Part shown: positions 1 through 6,411 of the stretch, one piece after another
Layout: each line of letters begins with the position of its first letter
Numbering within the stretch: the first letter of the stretch is position 1
Position numbers and translations under genes: made by a program
Notes under the pieces: generated by a model
Databases searched by the model: none
What the model was told of the DNA's origin: nothing
Seen by the model: only the letters and a program-made list of their open reading frames with translations
DNA from: Bacteroidales bacterium
GTDB lineage: Bacteria; Bacteroidota; Bacteroidia; Bacteroidales; UBA3663
Length of the DNA stretch: 13,824 nucleotides
Reading direction: 5' to 3'
Assembly: GCA_004557315.1 (NCBI GenBank)
Contig: SFEH01000055.1
Coordinates: 1-13,824, forward strand

Positions 1-10
1 TTTGTGGCGA

Positions 11-18
11 CAAAGGTA
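11..18 (-). promoter_or_regulatory. Possible Bacteroidetes -7 element for a gene left of the window
   Basis: Read on the minus strand this is TACCTTTG, an exact match to the Bacteroidetes -7 consensus TAnnTTTG. It would drive a minus-strand gene lying beyond the left edge. No convincing TTTG -33 box is found 19-21 bases upstream (around 38-42), so the call rests on one box. The rest of 1-127 holds no gene that I can see. A short bulged hairpin around 72-95 could be part of a weak terminator for the DUF6048 gene, but it has no U-tract. Confidence 0.35.
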
Positions 19-127
19 ATCAAAATATGCGATATACGTGAAGATGGAAATCACTTTTCATTCTCTTTGACGAGCCGAAGGCCTCATGTACGTTTCATAG
101 CTTTATCTCCCAAAAAATCTTCTCAAT

Positions 128-844
128 TTAAAATATCTCGTAATAAAGATTAAATGCGAATGCAAACTTGCTGGCACCCTTGCCTGGCACGAAATAAGGG
201 TCACCGTATTTGGCATCGCCCTTTGATAGTAGAGGGCGGAAGGACAGTTCCCAGCCAAGGGAAACGGGTCCAGCTATCTTGACCTTGATGCCTCCACCTA
301 TCTCTATCCAATGGCAAGCGAAGTCCTGTCCGGTCACCGATGTCGGTCCGTACTCTGGCCAGTAGCCATCGGTATAATGCATGTTCTCGATGTCGGCAGT
401 ACTCTTGGAGAAGCCGTAACGCAATAGCAGATAGTAGAAGTTATCGGGACGGTAATCGTTGTACTTGAAGTTGTAGAGCATACCCACCTTGAAGAATGGA
501 GCAGCCTTGATTGAGTACTTCACGCCATCGTCCGATACCTCGTCGCATACGCCCATACCTATGGTGAACTGTGGGAAGAAGCGGTGATGGATGTCGGCTG
601 TCACTGTTGCCTCATAGTTGGCTCGATCCCACTTGAAGAGGTTCATCACTGGGTCGAAGAGATTGGTCGATACGGAGAGGCCATTGAACAGAGGGAAGCG
701 GTACTTCACGCTGTCGGGCAGTATCTCTGGCAATACTGATGCCTGAACCTCCTGCACCTCGCTTGTCGTGGGTATGCTGCGGCCTTGTGCCATAGCACCG
801 ACGGCAAGGCTAATACTCAATAACAATATTAAGAGTCTGTTCAT
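128..844 (-). CDS. DUF6048-like outer-membrane beta-barrel protein
   Basis: A 238-residue exported protein of unknown function, probably seated in the outer membrane. Residues 1-19 form a signal peptide (MNRLLILL..., cleavage expected after AMA). The rest is rich in alternating aromatic/polar strands (YYLLLRYGF, FACHWIEIGGGIKV, VSLGWELSFRPLL) and ends in FAFAFNLYYEIF, with the terminal Phe and alternation expected of a beta-barrel. The first Met is chosen because the signal peptide needs it. That choice makes the start overlap the end of the DUF6452 lipoprotein gene by 35 bases, so the two are co-transcribed and probably translationally coupled. From memory, DUF6452 and DUF6048 genes commonly sit together in Bacteroidales. 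The family name is recalled, not searched. The barrel-like character is seen in the sequence. Confidence 0.68.
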   Translation of the reverse strand: MNRLLILLLSISLAVGAMAQGRSIPTTSEVQEVQASVLPEILPDSVKYRFPLFNGLSVSTNLFDPVMNLFKWDRANYEATVTADIHHRFFPQFTIGMGVCDEVSDDGVKYSIKAAPFFKVGMLYNFKYNDYRPDNFYYLLLRYGFSKSTADIENMHYTDGYWPEYGPTSVTGQDFACHWIEIGGGIKVKIAGPVSLGWELSFRPLLSKGDAKYGDPYFVPGKGASKFAFAFNLYYEIF

Positions 845-1313
845 TGGTTACCTCGTTGTTTTTGATAGTGATATTACGCAGAAAGTGGTTGGTGTGTGTC
901 ACCTCCTTGAGTGAGAAATACATCGAGCAGCCACAGTCCATGTTGATGAAAAATGGATGTGGTTCATAGACGAAGTGTATGGTGTCGTCGTGCTGGAACT
1001 GGTCACCATCGAGGGTGATGTTCATCTGCAGGCGTATGTCAGTTACTGTGGAGTCGGGGTTGAGGATGAACTCAAGCGACGAGGGGTTGCTGGCATTAAG
1101 CATTTCCTTGTCAGTGGCAACGCCAGCAGTATCCACAGCACCGCCTCCCTGTCCGATTCCGAAGGCATAGAGCTGGTTGATTTTGGCACCACTCAACGAC
1201 GTCATCTGTGCGTAACAGAAGCTCTCGCGCACCTCCTCACATCCGTTGTTGCCACAACCGCTGATGGTGGTAAGCAGCAATGCTGGGATTATCAGATATA
1301 GAATTTTTTTCAT
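810..1313 (-). CDS. DUF6452-like lipoprotein
   Basis: A 167-residue predicted lipoprotein of unknown function. It has a short positive N-terminus, a hydrophobic stretch (residues 4-18) and a lipobox ending ISGC, so Cys20 should be lipidated. After that come further cysteines (Cys25, Cys33 and a CGC near residue 126), which could form disulfides in the periplasm. The motif NGCEEVRESFCYAQM near the mature N-terminus is what I associate with the Bacteroidales family DUF6452, usually found beside DUF6048 as here. The gene follows the glycosyltransferase after a 107-base gap filled largely by a 17-bp tandem repeat. Its 3' end overlaps the next gene by 35 bases. A joint role of the lipoprotein and the barrel at the outer membrane is inference from position only. 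Confidence 0.7.
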   Translation of the reverse strand: MKKILYLIIPALLLTTISGCGNNGCEEVRESFCYAQMTSLSGAKINQLYAFGIGQGGGAVDTAGVATDKEMLNASNPSSLEFILNPDSTVTDIRLQMNITLDGDQFQHDDTIHFVYEPHPFFINMDCGCSMYFSLKEVTHTNHFLRNITIKNNEVTNEQTLNIVIEY

Positions 1314-1338
1314 TAATTGTCTTTTTTTGTCAGATTAT

Positions 1339-1423
1339 TTTGTCAAAATCTATCATTTGTCAAAATCTATCATTTGCTAAAATCTCTCATTTGTCAAAAA
1401 CTATCATTTGCCAAAATCTATCA
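1339..1423. repeat. Five-copy 17-bp tandem repeat
   Basis: Five exactly 17-bp units occur head to tail with no spacers, at 1339, 1356, 1373, 1390 and 1407. Units 1 and 2 are identical (TTTGTCAAAATCTATCA). Units 3, 4 and 5 differ by three, one and one bases. Each unit contains a palindrome-like core TTTGnCAAA, disturbed only in unit 3. A degenerate sixth start (TTTGTCAG) lies at 1326-1333. The last unit ends in the stop codon of the glycosyltransferase gene (TGA, complement 1421-1423), so the array fills the gap before the DUF6452 gene. The period is not a multiple of three and every unit carries stops on the minus strand, so it is not coding. Confidence 0.9.
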
Positions 1424-2371
1424 GATCTTTTCTGCTATGTCATAAACATTGCGTTCACCAGCCTTTCGCGAAATGAGCTCTCCTATAAAGCCAGCGAGGA
1501 AGAGTTGGCTGCCGAGGAGCATACAGGTCAAGGCTATGTAGAACGATGGCATATCTGTAATGAGCGTACCTGTGCCGATGGTATAGAGCACATATATCTT
1601 ATGCAGCACGATATAGAGCACGGCTACAAGACCGATGAAGAAGACTAATGATCCCCAAAGTCCAAAGATGAGCATGGGTTTCTGTCCGAAACGATTGAGG
1701 AACCACAGTGTGATGAGGTCAAGATAACCATTGACAAATCGGTCGAGGCCGAACTTAGTCGTGCCGTACTTGCGTGCCTGATGCTGCACCACCTTTTCGC
1801 CAATCTTGCCATAGCCGGCGTTCTTTGCGAGCCAAGGTATATAGCGGTGCATGTCGCCATATAGCTCAATGTGCTTCACCACCTCACCGCGGTAGGCTTT
1901 CAGTCCGCAGTTGAAGTCGTGAAGATTTTTGATGCCGCTAGCCTTGCGCACCGTAGCGTTGAAGAGCTTGGTAGGCAAAGTCTTCGACAGAGGGTCGTAG
2001 CGTTTCTTCTTCCAGCCCGACACAAGGTCGTAGCCCTCTTCGGTGATCATGCGGTAGAGTTCAGGAATCTCATCGGGCGAGTCCTGAAGGTCTGCATCCA
2101 TTGTGATCACCACATCGCCCTGTGCCATGCCGAAGCCCACATGCAAGGCAGGAGACTTGCCCTGATTGGTGCGGAATGCCATTCCGTGCATGTTAGGGTA
2201 TTTCTTGTTCAGGCTCTTGATCACTTCCCACGAGTTGTCGGTCGAGCCGTCGTTGCAGAATATCACTTCATAGCTGAAGCCATTGGCCACCATCACGCGG
2301 TTGATCCATTCAGCGAGTTCTGGAAGCGACTCTGCCTCGTTATATAAAGGTACGATTACACTAATATCCAT
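1421..2371 (-). CDS. DPM1/GtrB-like family 2 glycosyltransferase, membrane-anchored
   Basis: A 316-residue inner-membrane glycosyltransferase that probably moves a sugar from a nucleotide donor to a polyprenyl phosphate carrier, feeding glycan assembly across the membrane. The GT2 fold opens with ISVIVPLYNEAESLPEL. DGSTDNS at 41-47 belongs to the nucleotide-binding part and MDADLQDSP at 91-99 carries the metal-binding acidic motif. HRYIPW (175-180) and RKYGTTKFG (200-208) match the DPM1/GtrB/ArnC group. Two hydrophobic segments follow (about 234-257 and 278-300), as in GtrB-type enzymes. The protein begins with MDIS, directly before the first strand, so the start is secure. It lies 45 bases after the DUF4199 gene. 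The actual sugar and acceptor cannot be read from the sequence. Confidence 0.88.
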   Translation of the reverse strand: MDISVIVPLYNEAESLPELAEWINRVMVANGFSYEVIFCNDGSTDNSWEVIKSLNKKYPNMHGMAFRTNQGKSPALHVGFGMAQGDVVITMDADLQDSPDEIPELYRMITEEGYDLVSGWKKKRYDPLSKTLPTKLFNATVRKASGIKNLHDFNCGLKAYRGEVVKHIELYGDMHRYIPWLAKNAGYGKIGEKVVQHQARKYGTTKFGLDRFVNGYLDLITLWFLNRFGQKPMLIFGLWGSLVFFIGLVAVLYIVLHKIYVLYTIGTGTLITDMPSFYIALTCMLLGSQLFLAGFIGELISRKAGERNVYDIAEKI

Positions 2372-2416
2372 ATCACAATATAATTATCAGAAAGTCGGTA
2401 GGCTTTCTTGTTACTG

Positions 2417-2989
2417 TCATTTCTTCTTTCTTACGATAGGAGCCACGAATGCCATAATCAGCATTCCGTAGAAGATGTCGTTCGACAACATCGAGATGGC
2501 TGTCTCGATGGCTGTCGCCACAGGAGTATCCTTGAGCAGTTCTATCATCTCTTTCACCATAGGTATCATCGATGCAGCCATATTGCTGGCCGATGCCATT
2601 CCTTCAATGGTGGTCAGTGCCGACTCATACTGGGCAACGAGCTGGTTGTGTACCGTTACGAGGTTGGTAGGCACGAGAAACTCATTGAAGAGATAGATGA
2701 ATGCAGCCTCGATGAGTCCGGCAAAGAACATAAGCTGCACACCGAAAGTCCATGCCATGAAGCCTGAGATCTGTCCGTCAAGAAGCAAGTCACGCAGTTT
2801 CCTAATGGAAAGGAACAGCAGAACAGCAGTCACGGCCATCATTGGCAAGTTCAATAACCCAAGGAAGATGTTGCTTGCAGTATAGTTGCGAATCAGGTAT
2901 TCAATGATGAAATATCCGCCCAGCGGAAGGGCTGTTTTCATCAAAAATTGGTTCACTGTAACACCCTTTGGATTGACTGTAATATTCAT
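2417..2989 (-). CDS. DUF4199-like four-helix membrane protein
   Basis: A 190-residue integral membrane protein of unknown function. Four hydrophobic segments are visible: about 20-36 (LPLGGYFIIEYLI), 42-63 (FLGLLNLPMMAVTAVLLFL), 78-105 (AWTFGVQLMFFAGLIEAAFIYLF) and 170-186 (IFYGMLIMAFVAPIV). A Met- and Ala-rich helical stretch lies between the last two, and the tail is KKK. This matches the Bacteroidetes family DUF4199, often encoded just upstream of a GT2 glycosyltransferase as here (45-base gap). The reading frame extends 17 codons further up, but that part is Lys/Asp-rich low complexity in an A/T-rich leader. I therefore take MNITVNPKG as the start. A supporting role for the transferase is inference from gene order only. 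Confidence 0.75.
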   Translation of the reverse strand: MNITVNPKGVTVNQFLMKTALPLGGYFIIEYLIRNYTASNIFLGLLNLPMMAVTAVLLFLSIRKLRDLLLDGQISGFMAWTFGVQLMFFAGLIEAAFIYLFNEFLVPTNLVTVHNQLVAQYESALTTIEGMASASNMAASMIPMVKEMIELLKDTPVATAIETAISMLSNDIFYGMLIMAFVAPIVRKKK

Positions 2990-3077
2990 TTTTTTGTCTT
3001 TTTTATCTTTGTTTTGCCCTTGAAATATACAAAAAGGCAATTATTTTTACTTTTTTCTTAATTTTTTAGTCTCAAAA

Positions 3078-3109
3078 TTTGGAAGTTTCAAAAAAATGCT
3101 CTACTTTTG
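3078..3109 (+). promoter_or_regulatory. Bacteroidetes-type promoter of the SRP RNA gene
   Basis: TTTG at 3078-3081 (-33 box) and TACTTTTG at 3102-3109 (exact TAnnTTTG -7 box) are 20 bases apart, the spacing used by the Bacteroidetes primary sigma factor. A transcript starting about six bases downstream would begin near G3115, which is the first paired base of the SRP RNA. Confidence 0.8.
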
Positions 3110-3114
3110 CGGCC

Positions 3115-3209
3115 GGATGAGTGCCTTACGGCATGCTCCTTCTAATCCCCCAGGGCTTGACCGCAGCAAGGGTATGAGGTTGTAGCGGCGCGATAAGGAG
3201 AGCTCATCC
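3115..3209 (+). ncRNA. ffs: Small signal recognition particle RNA (4.5S-like)
   Basis: RNA scaffold of the signal recognition particle. It binds Ffh (SRP54) and its receptor FtsY for co-translational targeting of membrane proteins. The ends pair perfectly (GGATGAG 3115-3121 with CTCATCC 3203-3209). A second stem pairs CTCCTT 3136-3141 with AAGGAG 3195-3200. A small side hairpin TGCC-TTAC-GGCA occupies 3122-3133. The Ffh-binding tip shows the conserved halves CAGG and GCAGCAAGG (about 3151-3172), closed here by GG-CTTGA-CC instead of the E. coli GGAA-type loop. At about 95 bases it is the compact bacterial form without an Alu domain. It has its own promoter and U-tract and stands alone between two minus-strand operons. 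I recognise the motif pattern, and a covariance search would settle the exact ends. Confidence 0.87.
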
Positions 3210-3216
3210 TTTTTTT
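3203..3216 (+). terminator. U-tract terminator of the SRP RNA
   Basis: The closing stem of the SRP RNA (3203-3209) runs directly into seven T residues (3210-3216), followed by more T-rich sequence. The RNA's own terminal helix therefore serves as the terminator hairpin. Confidence 0.7.
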
Positions 3217-3245
3217 GTTTTAAATGATTTTTAGTTTTTTATTTT

Positions 3246-3338
3246 TAGGTTTTGAGAATCTTTTAAGGTGCGAATCTTTTTCTGCCCTTATTCTTAATTT
3301 GTGTAAAGTTCCTCACAACCTCAGAATCTCAAACCCTA
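3246..3338. repeat. Intergenic inverted repeat downstream of the clostripain gene
   Basis: TAGGTTTTGAGAATCT (3246-3261) and the reverse complement of 3323-3338 agree at 14 of 16 bases, with 61 bases between the arms. The right arm runs three bases into the end of the clostripain-family gene. The region lies between two converging transcripts (SRP RNA from the left, the aroC operon from the right), so it may be a long-stem 3' end structure. GAATCTTTT also occurs twice in the same stretch (3257-3265 and 3272-3280). No reading frame or RNA gene is evident in 3217-3335. Confidence 0.55.
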
Positions 3339-4571
3339 TATCCCATACATAACCTTATGTCCCCACTTAGTCAGTTCGTAGCACACGATCAACTTCTCTT
3401 GTTGTGAGGTAAGGCCGAAGAATTCTGGGATGCTTACGCCCAAGCCCTTGCAGCCGCTGAGGTTGATCTTCTCTAAGCCGCCATCGGAGAAATATGGGCT
3501 ATTTGCGTATGCCACTACAATATTATTGCTGTTGATCTCGGATAGTATAGCCTGGATGTTGGCATCTCCATCCTCTGCCATGTAATCTACATAGTCAGCA
3601 AGGTCGTAAAAATCATATCTTGTGCCAACTACTGCTCTTCCGTAGTGCTGCATCCTTGCCTCATAAGCTTTTGGGTTGGCTGATAATTCGGTCAGCTTGT
3701 TTTCCGAAGCCTTCCTGAGCTTTGCCACAGCTGTAGCGAGGTCATCGGCTTTTTCTGTCTTTAGCAAAGTGATGGTATAGCCAAAACGGTCGAATGAGCT
3801 CGACTTTGAGAAGTCATCTACACACTCTACCAATGCACTTTCCACCGATGTCTTGTTTTTGCACGAAGCAAGGATTGGTAGCATAGTGTCGTAAGGGAAG
3901 CCGAAGCCCATGATCTCGGTGATAGGACCATAGATGTAGTCGCACACGCCGTCAAGCTCGTGTGCCACTTCAGCCATGCCTGTAAAACAAGCGTCGTAAC
4001 TGATGTAGTCCAGTTTCGGACATTGCTCCAACGCCTTGCGGAGGTCCCACAGCTCAAGGAAGTTGTTTTCGTCCTGACCGATGAACCGAGTCGATGGGGT
4101 ATATTGGCTTGAAGGAATCCATGACATGCCATGTGACCACAGTTCCAATCCCTTGACAGTAGTGTTAAACGTCTTGAACGTCGTATTCACTATTTCGGTC
4201 ATGACATCAGGGTCGCAAGAGTTCAGTTCCTGTTTATATTTCTGGAGATACACAGTGTCGATTCTTGCGGCATTGGTCAGATTGTCGTATGAGCGTTTCA
4301 ACTGGAACAGCACAGGCAAGCCGTCGCCAGAGTCGCGGTTGTCTTTATAAATAACTAGGTTGATGTCATCAGGAGCGTTAAGCAGACCTTCTTTCAGCAG
4401 TTTGATGTTCTCCTTGCAATAGCCCGACAGCGAATTGTCGCCTGCAATATAAATAAGGAGAGTATGATCGGCCACCAGCCATGGGCTTGGCTCGTCATTG
4501 CTTTTCTTGTCGCAGGCCGTAGCCAGCATCAGCGTGATGATGCAAGCCGCGAGGATGTTCAGATATTTCAT
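3336..4571 (-). CDS. Clostripain-family (C11) cysteine peptidase lipoprotein
   Basis: A 411-residue exported cysteine peptidase of the caspase-like clan CD, probably cutting after Arg or Lys as clostripain does. The signal sequence ends in the lipobox LATAC, so Cys20 should be lipidated and the enzyme held on the envelope. The catalytic domain opens with HTLLIYIAGDNSL (36-48). The His of the dyad is His147 in ELWSHGMSW, and the nucleophile is Cys195 in ISYDACFTGMAEVA. Both lie in the expected family context, so it is probably active. Its start codon overlaps the aroC stop as ATGA (4568-4571), showing co-transcription and likely coupled translation behind chorismate synthase, with no obvious functional link. 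Substrate is unknown. The family is common among Bacteroidales lipoproteins. Confidence 0.87.
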   Translation of the reverse strand: MKYLNILAACIITLMLATACDKKSNDEPSPWLVADHTLLIYIAGDNSLSGYCKENIKLLKEGLLNAPDDINLVIYKDNRDSGDGLPVLFQLKRSYDNLTNAARIDTVYLQKYKQELNSCDPDVMTEIVNTTFKTFNTTVKGLELWSHGMSWIPSSQYTPSTRFIGQDENNFLELWDLRKALEQCPKLDYISYDACFTGMAEVAHELDGVCDYIYGPITEIMGFGFPYDTMLPILASCKNKTSVESALVECVDDFSKSSSFDRFGYTITLLKTEKADDLATAVAKLRKASENKLTELSANPKAYEARMQHYGRAVVGTRYDFYDLADYVDYMAEDGDANIQAILSEINSNNIVVAYANSPYFSDGGLEKINLSGCKGLGVSIPEFFGLTSQQEKLIVCYELTKWGHKVMYGI

Positions 4572-5641
4572 AGTTTATTGCTCTTTCGCATTAAGATGTA
4601 GTCGAGAATAGTCATTGCTGCCATTGACTCAACGATAGGCACTGCACGAGGCAGGACACAAGGATCGTGACGTCCGCGTGTCTTCAGCACGGTAGGAGCG
4701 AGGTCCTTGTCGATGGTCTTGATGTCCTGAAGCAATGTTGCCACGGGCTTGAATGCGCAGCGGAAGTAGATGTCCTCACCGTTGCTGATGCCCCCCTGAA
4801 TGCCTCCCGAGTTGTTGCTGACGGTCTTCACCATGCCGTCTTTGACATGGAAATAGTCGTTCATCTCAGAGCCTCTCTTACTAACGCCTTCAAATCCCAT
4901 GCCATATTCGAAGCCCTTGCAGGCATTGATCGAGAGCATCGCACCACCCAAGGCTGCATGTAGCTTGCCGAAGACTGGTTCGCCGATGCCCACTGGCACT
5001 CCCTTGATGACGCATGTGATGACACCACCAATGGTGTCGCCAGCCATCTTGACCTCCTTGATCAGAGCCTCCATGCGTTCTGCCGTCTCGTCGTCAGGAC
5101 AGCGCACCGCATTGTTCTCGATGTTGCCGAGGTCATGATCCTTGTATGAGCCCTCCAGACGGATTTCGCCCACTTGTGAGGTAAAGGCAGTGATGGAGAT
5201 GCCCAACTGACGCAAAGCCATCTTGGCGAAAGCCCCGCCCACTACGCGCGACAGGGTCTCGCGAGCCGAGCTTCTTCCTCCGCCGCGATGGTCGCGTATG
5301 CCGTATTTCTCTGTGTAGGTGTAGTCGGCATGTGACGGACGGAACAGGTCGCGAATGTTCTCGTAGTCGTTTGAGTGCTGGTTGTTGTTGCGCACCTCGA
5401 AGCCTATAGGCGTGCCTGTGGTCTTGCCCTCGAAGACACCCGATAGTATCTCCACATGGTCGGCTTCATTGCGACTTGTAGTTATTGATGACTGACCAGG
5501 ACGACGACGGGCCATCTCTTTCTGGAGAAACTCCTCATCGACGGTGATGCCTGCAGGGATGCCGTCGATGACACCGCCCACAGCCACACCATGACTCTCG
5601 CCAAAGGTCGTAATCCTATAAATATTGCCGAAAGTATTCAA
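4568..5641 (-). CDS. aroC: Chorismate synthase
   Basis: Catalyses the last step of the shikimate pathway, EPSP to chorismate, using reduced FMN (EC 4.2.3.5). Chorismate feeds aromatic amino acids, folate and menaquinone. At 357 residues it has the usual family length. Signature motifs are in place: TFGESHG (12-18), RRRPGQSS (45-52), RPSHADYTY (101-109), DHRGGGRSSARET (117-129), NNSGGIQGGISNG in the C-terminal half, and RGRHDPC (322-328), which carries conserved catalytic-site residues. The start MNTFGNIYRITTFGESHG is the standard N-terminus. The gene sits 27 bases after the FKBP-type isomerase and overlaps the peptidase lipoprotein by four bases, so it is the middle gene of a three-gene operon. 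No other aro genes are nearby. Confidence 0.97.
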   Translation of the reverse strand: MNTFGNIYRITTFGESHGVAVGGVIDGIPAGITVDEEFLQKEMARRRPGQSSITTSRNEADHVEILSGVFEGKTTGTPIGFEVRNNNQHSNDYENIRDLFRPSHADYTYTEKYGIRDHRGGGRSSARETLSRVVGGAFAKMALRQLGISITAFTSQVGEIRLEGSYKDHDLGNIENNAVRCPDDETAERMEALIKEVKMAGDTIGGVITCVIKGVPVGIGEPVFGKLHAALGGAMLSINACKGFEYGMGFEGVSKRGSEMNDYFHVKDGMVKTVSNNSGGIQGGISNGEDIYFRCAFKPVATLLQDIKTIDKDLAPTVLKTRGRHDPCVLPRAVPIVESMAAMTILDYILMRKSNKL

Positions 5642-5668
5642 AGCTTATTTTCCTTATTCGTTATAAAA

Positions 5669-6283
5669 TCAGTGACAGCCTCCGCAGCCGCTCTCACCGC
5701 ATGAGCCGCAGTTACCGCTGCAGCTTCCGCCTCCGCAGCCTCCACCGCAGTTGCATTCAGCGTGTCCGGTCATCTGCTGCATGTAGCGCTTCTTGTCTTC
5801 TTCTGTAGTGTCGCGCACCTCTACCACTTCGCCCACAAAGTGAAGCGTCATGCCTGCGAGAGGGTGATTGACGTCGCATATCACCTCTGTATCGGTGATC
5901 TTCTCGACAGTAGCCTGAATGATGTCGCCGTTCTGGTTCTGGAGAGGCACTTCACCACCCTCCATCACAAACTGACTGAGGAACTTGCCTTTCTCGTCGC
6001 AGAAGAACTTCTTTGGGAGAGCAATGACCTTCTCTGGGTCAACCTCGCCGTATGCCTGTGCAGGTGAGAGATAGAAGTCGAACTTATATCCCACTTCCTT
6101 GCCTGCAATGTTCTTTTCAAAGTCCTGGAGCAGCTGGCCAACGCCAAAGATGAAGGTGAATGGACGCTCTGGCGAGGTCTTCTCAATCTCTTCGATCTCT
6201 GGTTCTGTCTCTGGGTTCTCTGGTGCCTCAAATCCTGTGAGGTGATATTGTATTCCTACAAACTTGCCTAATTCTATTTGCAT
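5669..6283 (-). CDS. SlyD-like FKBP-type peptidyl-prolyl isomerase with Cys/Gly-rich tail
   Basis: A 204-residue cytoplasmic prolyl cis-trans isomerase and probable chaperone. The FKBP half begins MQIELGKFVGIQYHLTG, then FIFGVGQLLQDFEKNIAGKEVG and DFYLSPAQAYGEVDPEKV. The inserted-flap region holds NHPLAGMTLHFVGEVVEV, a hallmark of the SlyD group. The last 30 or so residues are a metal-binding type tail with eight Cys and two His among Gly and Ser (HAECNCGGGCGGG... to CGGCH). By analogy with the E. coli SlyD tail it may bind nickel, zinc or copper. The frame extends 18 codons upstream, but that part reads through an intergenic inverted repeat and looks random, so the start is placed at 6283. 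It leads the operon with aroC and the clostripain-type lipoprotein. Confidence 0.9.
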   Translation of the reverse strand: MQIELGKFVGIQYHLTGFEAPENPETEPEIEEIEKTSPERPFTFIFGVGQLLQDFEKNIAGKEVGYKFDFYLSPAQAYGEVDPEKVIALPKKFFCDEKGKFLSQFVMEGGEVPLQNQNGDIIQATVEKITDTEVICDVNHPLAGMTLHFVGEVVEVRDTTEEDKKRYMQQMTGHAECNCGGGCGGGSCSGNCGSCGESGCGGCH

Positions 6284-6302
6284 ATTGTTTTTGATTATTG
6301 AT

Positions 6303-6409
6303 GATTGGTTACTGATTGCTGAATGACTGACTGTCAATGACCACTTTTGACCAAAAATAAGTTTTCAGTGAGCAACTGTCAGCAATCAATCAGCAATCAG
6401 TAATCAATT
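6303..6409. repeat. Intergenic inverted repeat between fumarase and FKBP genes
   Basis: GATTGGTTACTGATTGCTGA (6303-6322) and the reverse complement of 6390-6409 agree at 18 of 20 bases, with 67 bases between the arms. GATTGCTGA-type words recur in and beside the arms (6371-6400). The outer end lies two bases after the fumarase stop codon, and the inner end lies 19 bases before the FKBP start. The element thus fills the gap between two same-strand genes, a layout shared with the elements at 11433-11578 and 12727-12862. It may act as a 3' structure or terminator for fumarase. Confidence 0.7.
6352..6359 (-). promoter_or_regulatory. Possible -7 element for the FKBP-aroC operon
   Basis: Minus-strand TATTTTTG matches TAnnTTTG exactly and lies in the spacer of the inverted repeat, about 70 bases before the FKBP start. 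The nearest -33 candidate (TTG, complement 6383-6385) is 23 bases away, longer than usual, so this is tentative. Confidence 0.3.
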
Positions 6410-6411
6410 TA

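Noticed and set aside
957..1301. Open frames on the plus strand antisense to the DUF6452-like gene, and similar frames opposite the glycosyltransferase, aroC, fumarase and addA genes
   Set aside because: They are shadows of well-supported genes, with no recognisable motifs or start context of their own.
1339..1423. Small CRISPR array
   Set aside because: Units are only 17 bp and abut directly with no variable spacers, and no cas genes are nearby.
1356..1423. Repeat units as a row of promoters
   Set aside because: The near -7 word has three instead of two bases between TA and TTTG, and the spacing to the next TTTG is 8 or 25 bases, outside the 19-21 range.
2987..3040. N-terminal extension of the DUF4199-like protein (17 extra codons)
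   Set aside because: The extra residues are Lys/Asp-rich low complexity in an A/T-rich leader. MNITVNPKG looks like the natural start just before the first membrane helix.
6281..6337. N-terminal extension of the FKBP-type isomerase (18 extra codons)
   Set aside because: It reads through the inverted-repeat arm at 6303-6322. SlyD-like proteins start just before the first strand, as MQIELGKFVG does.
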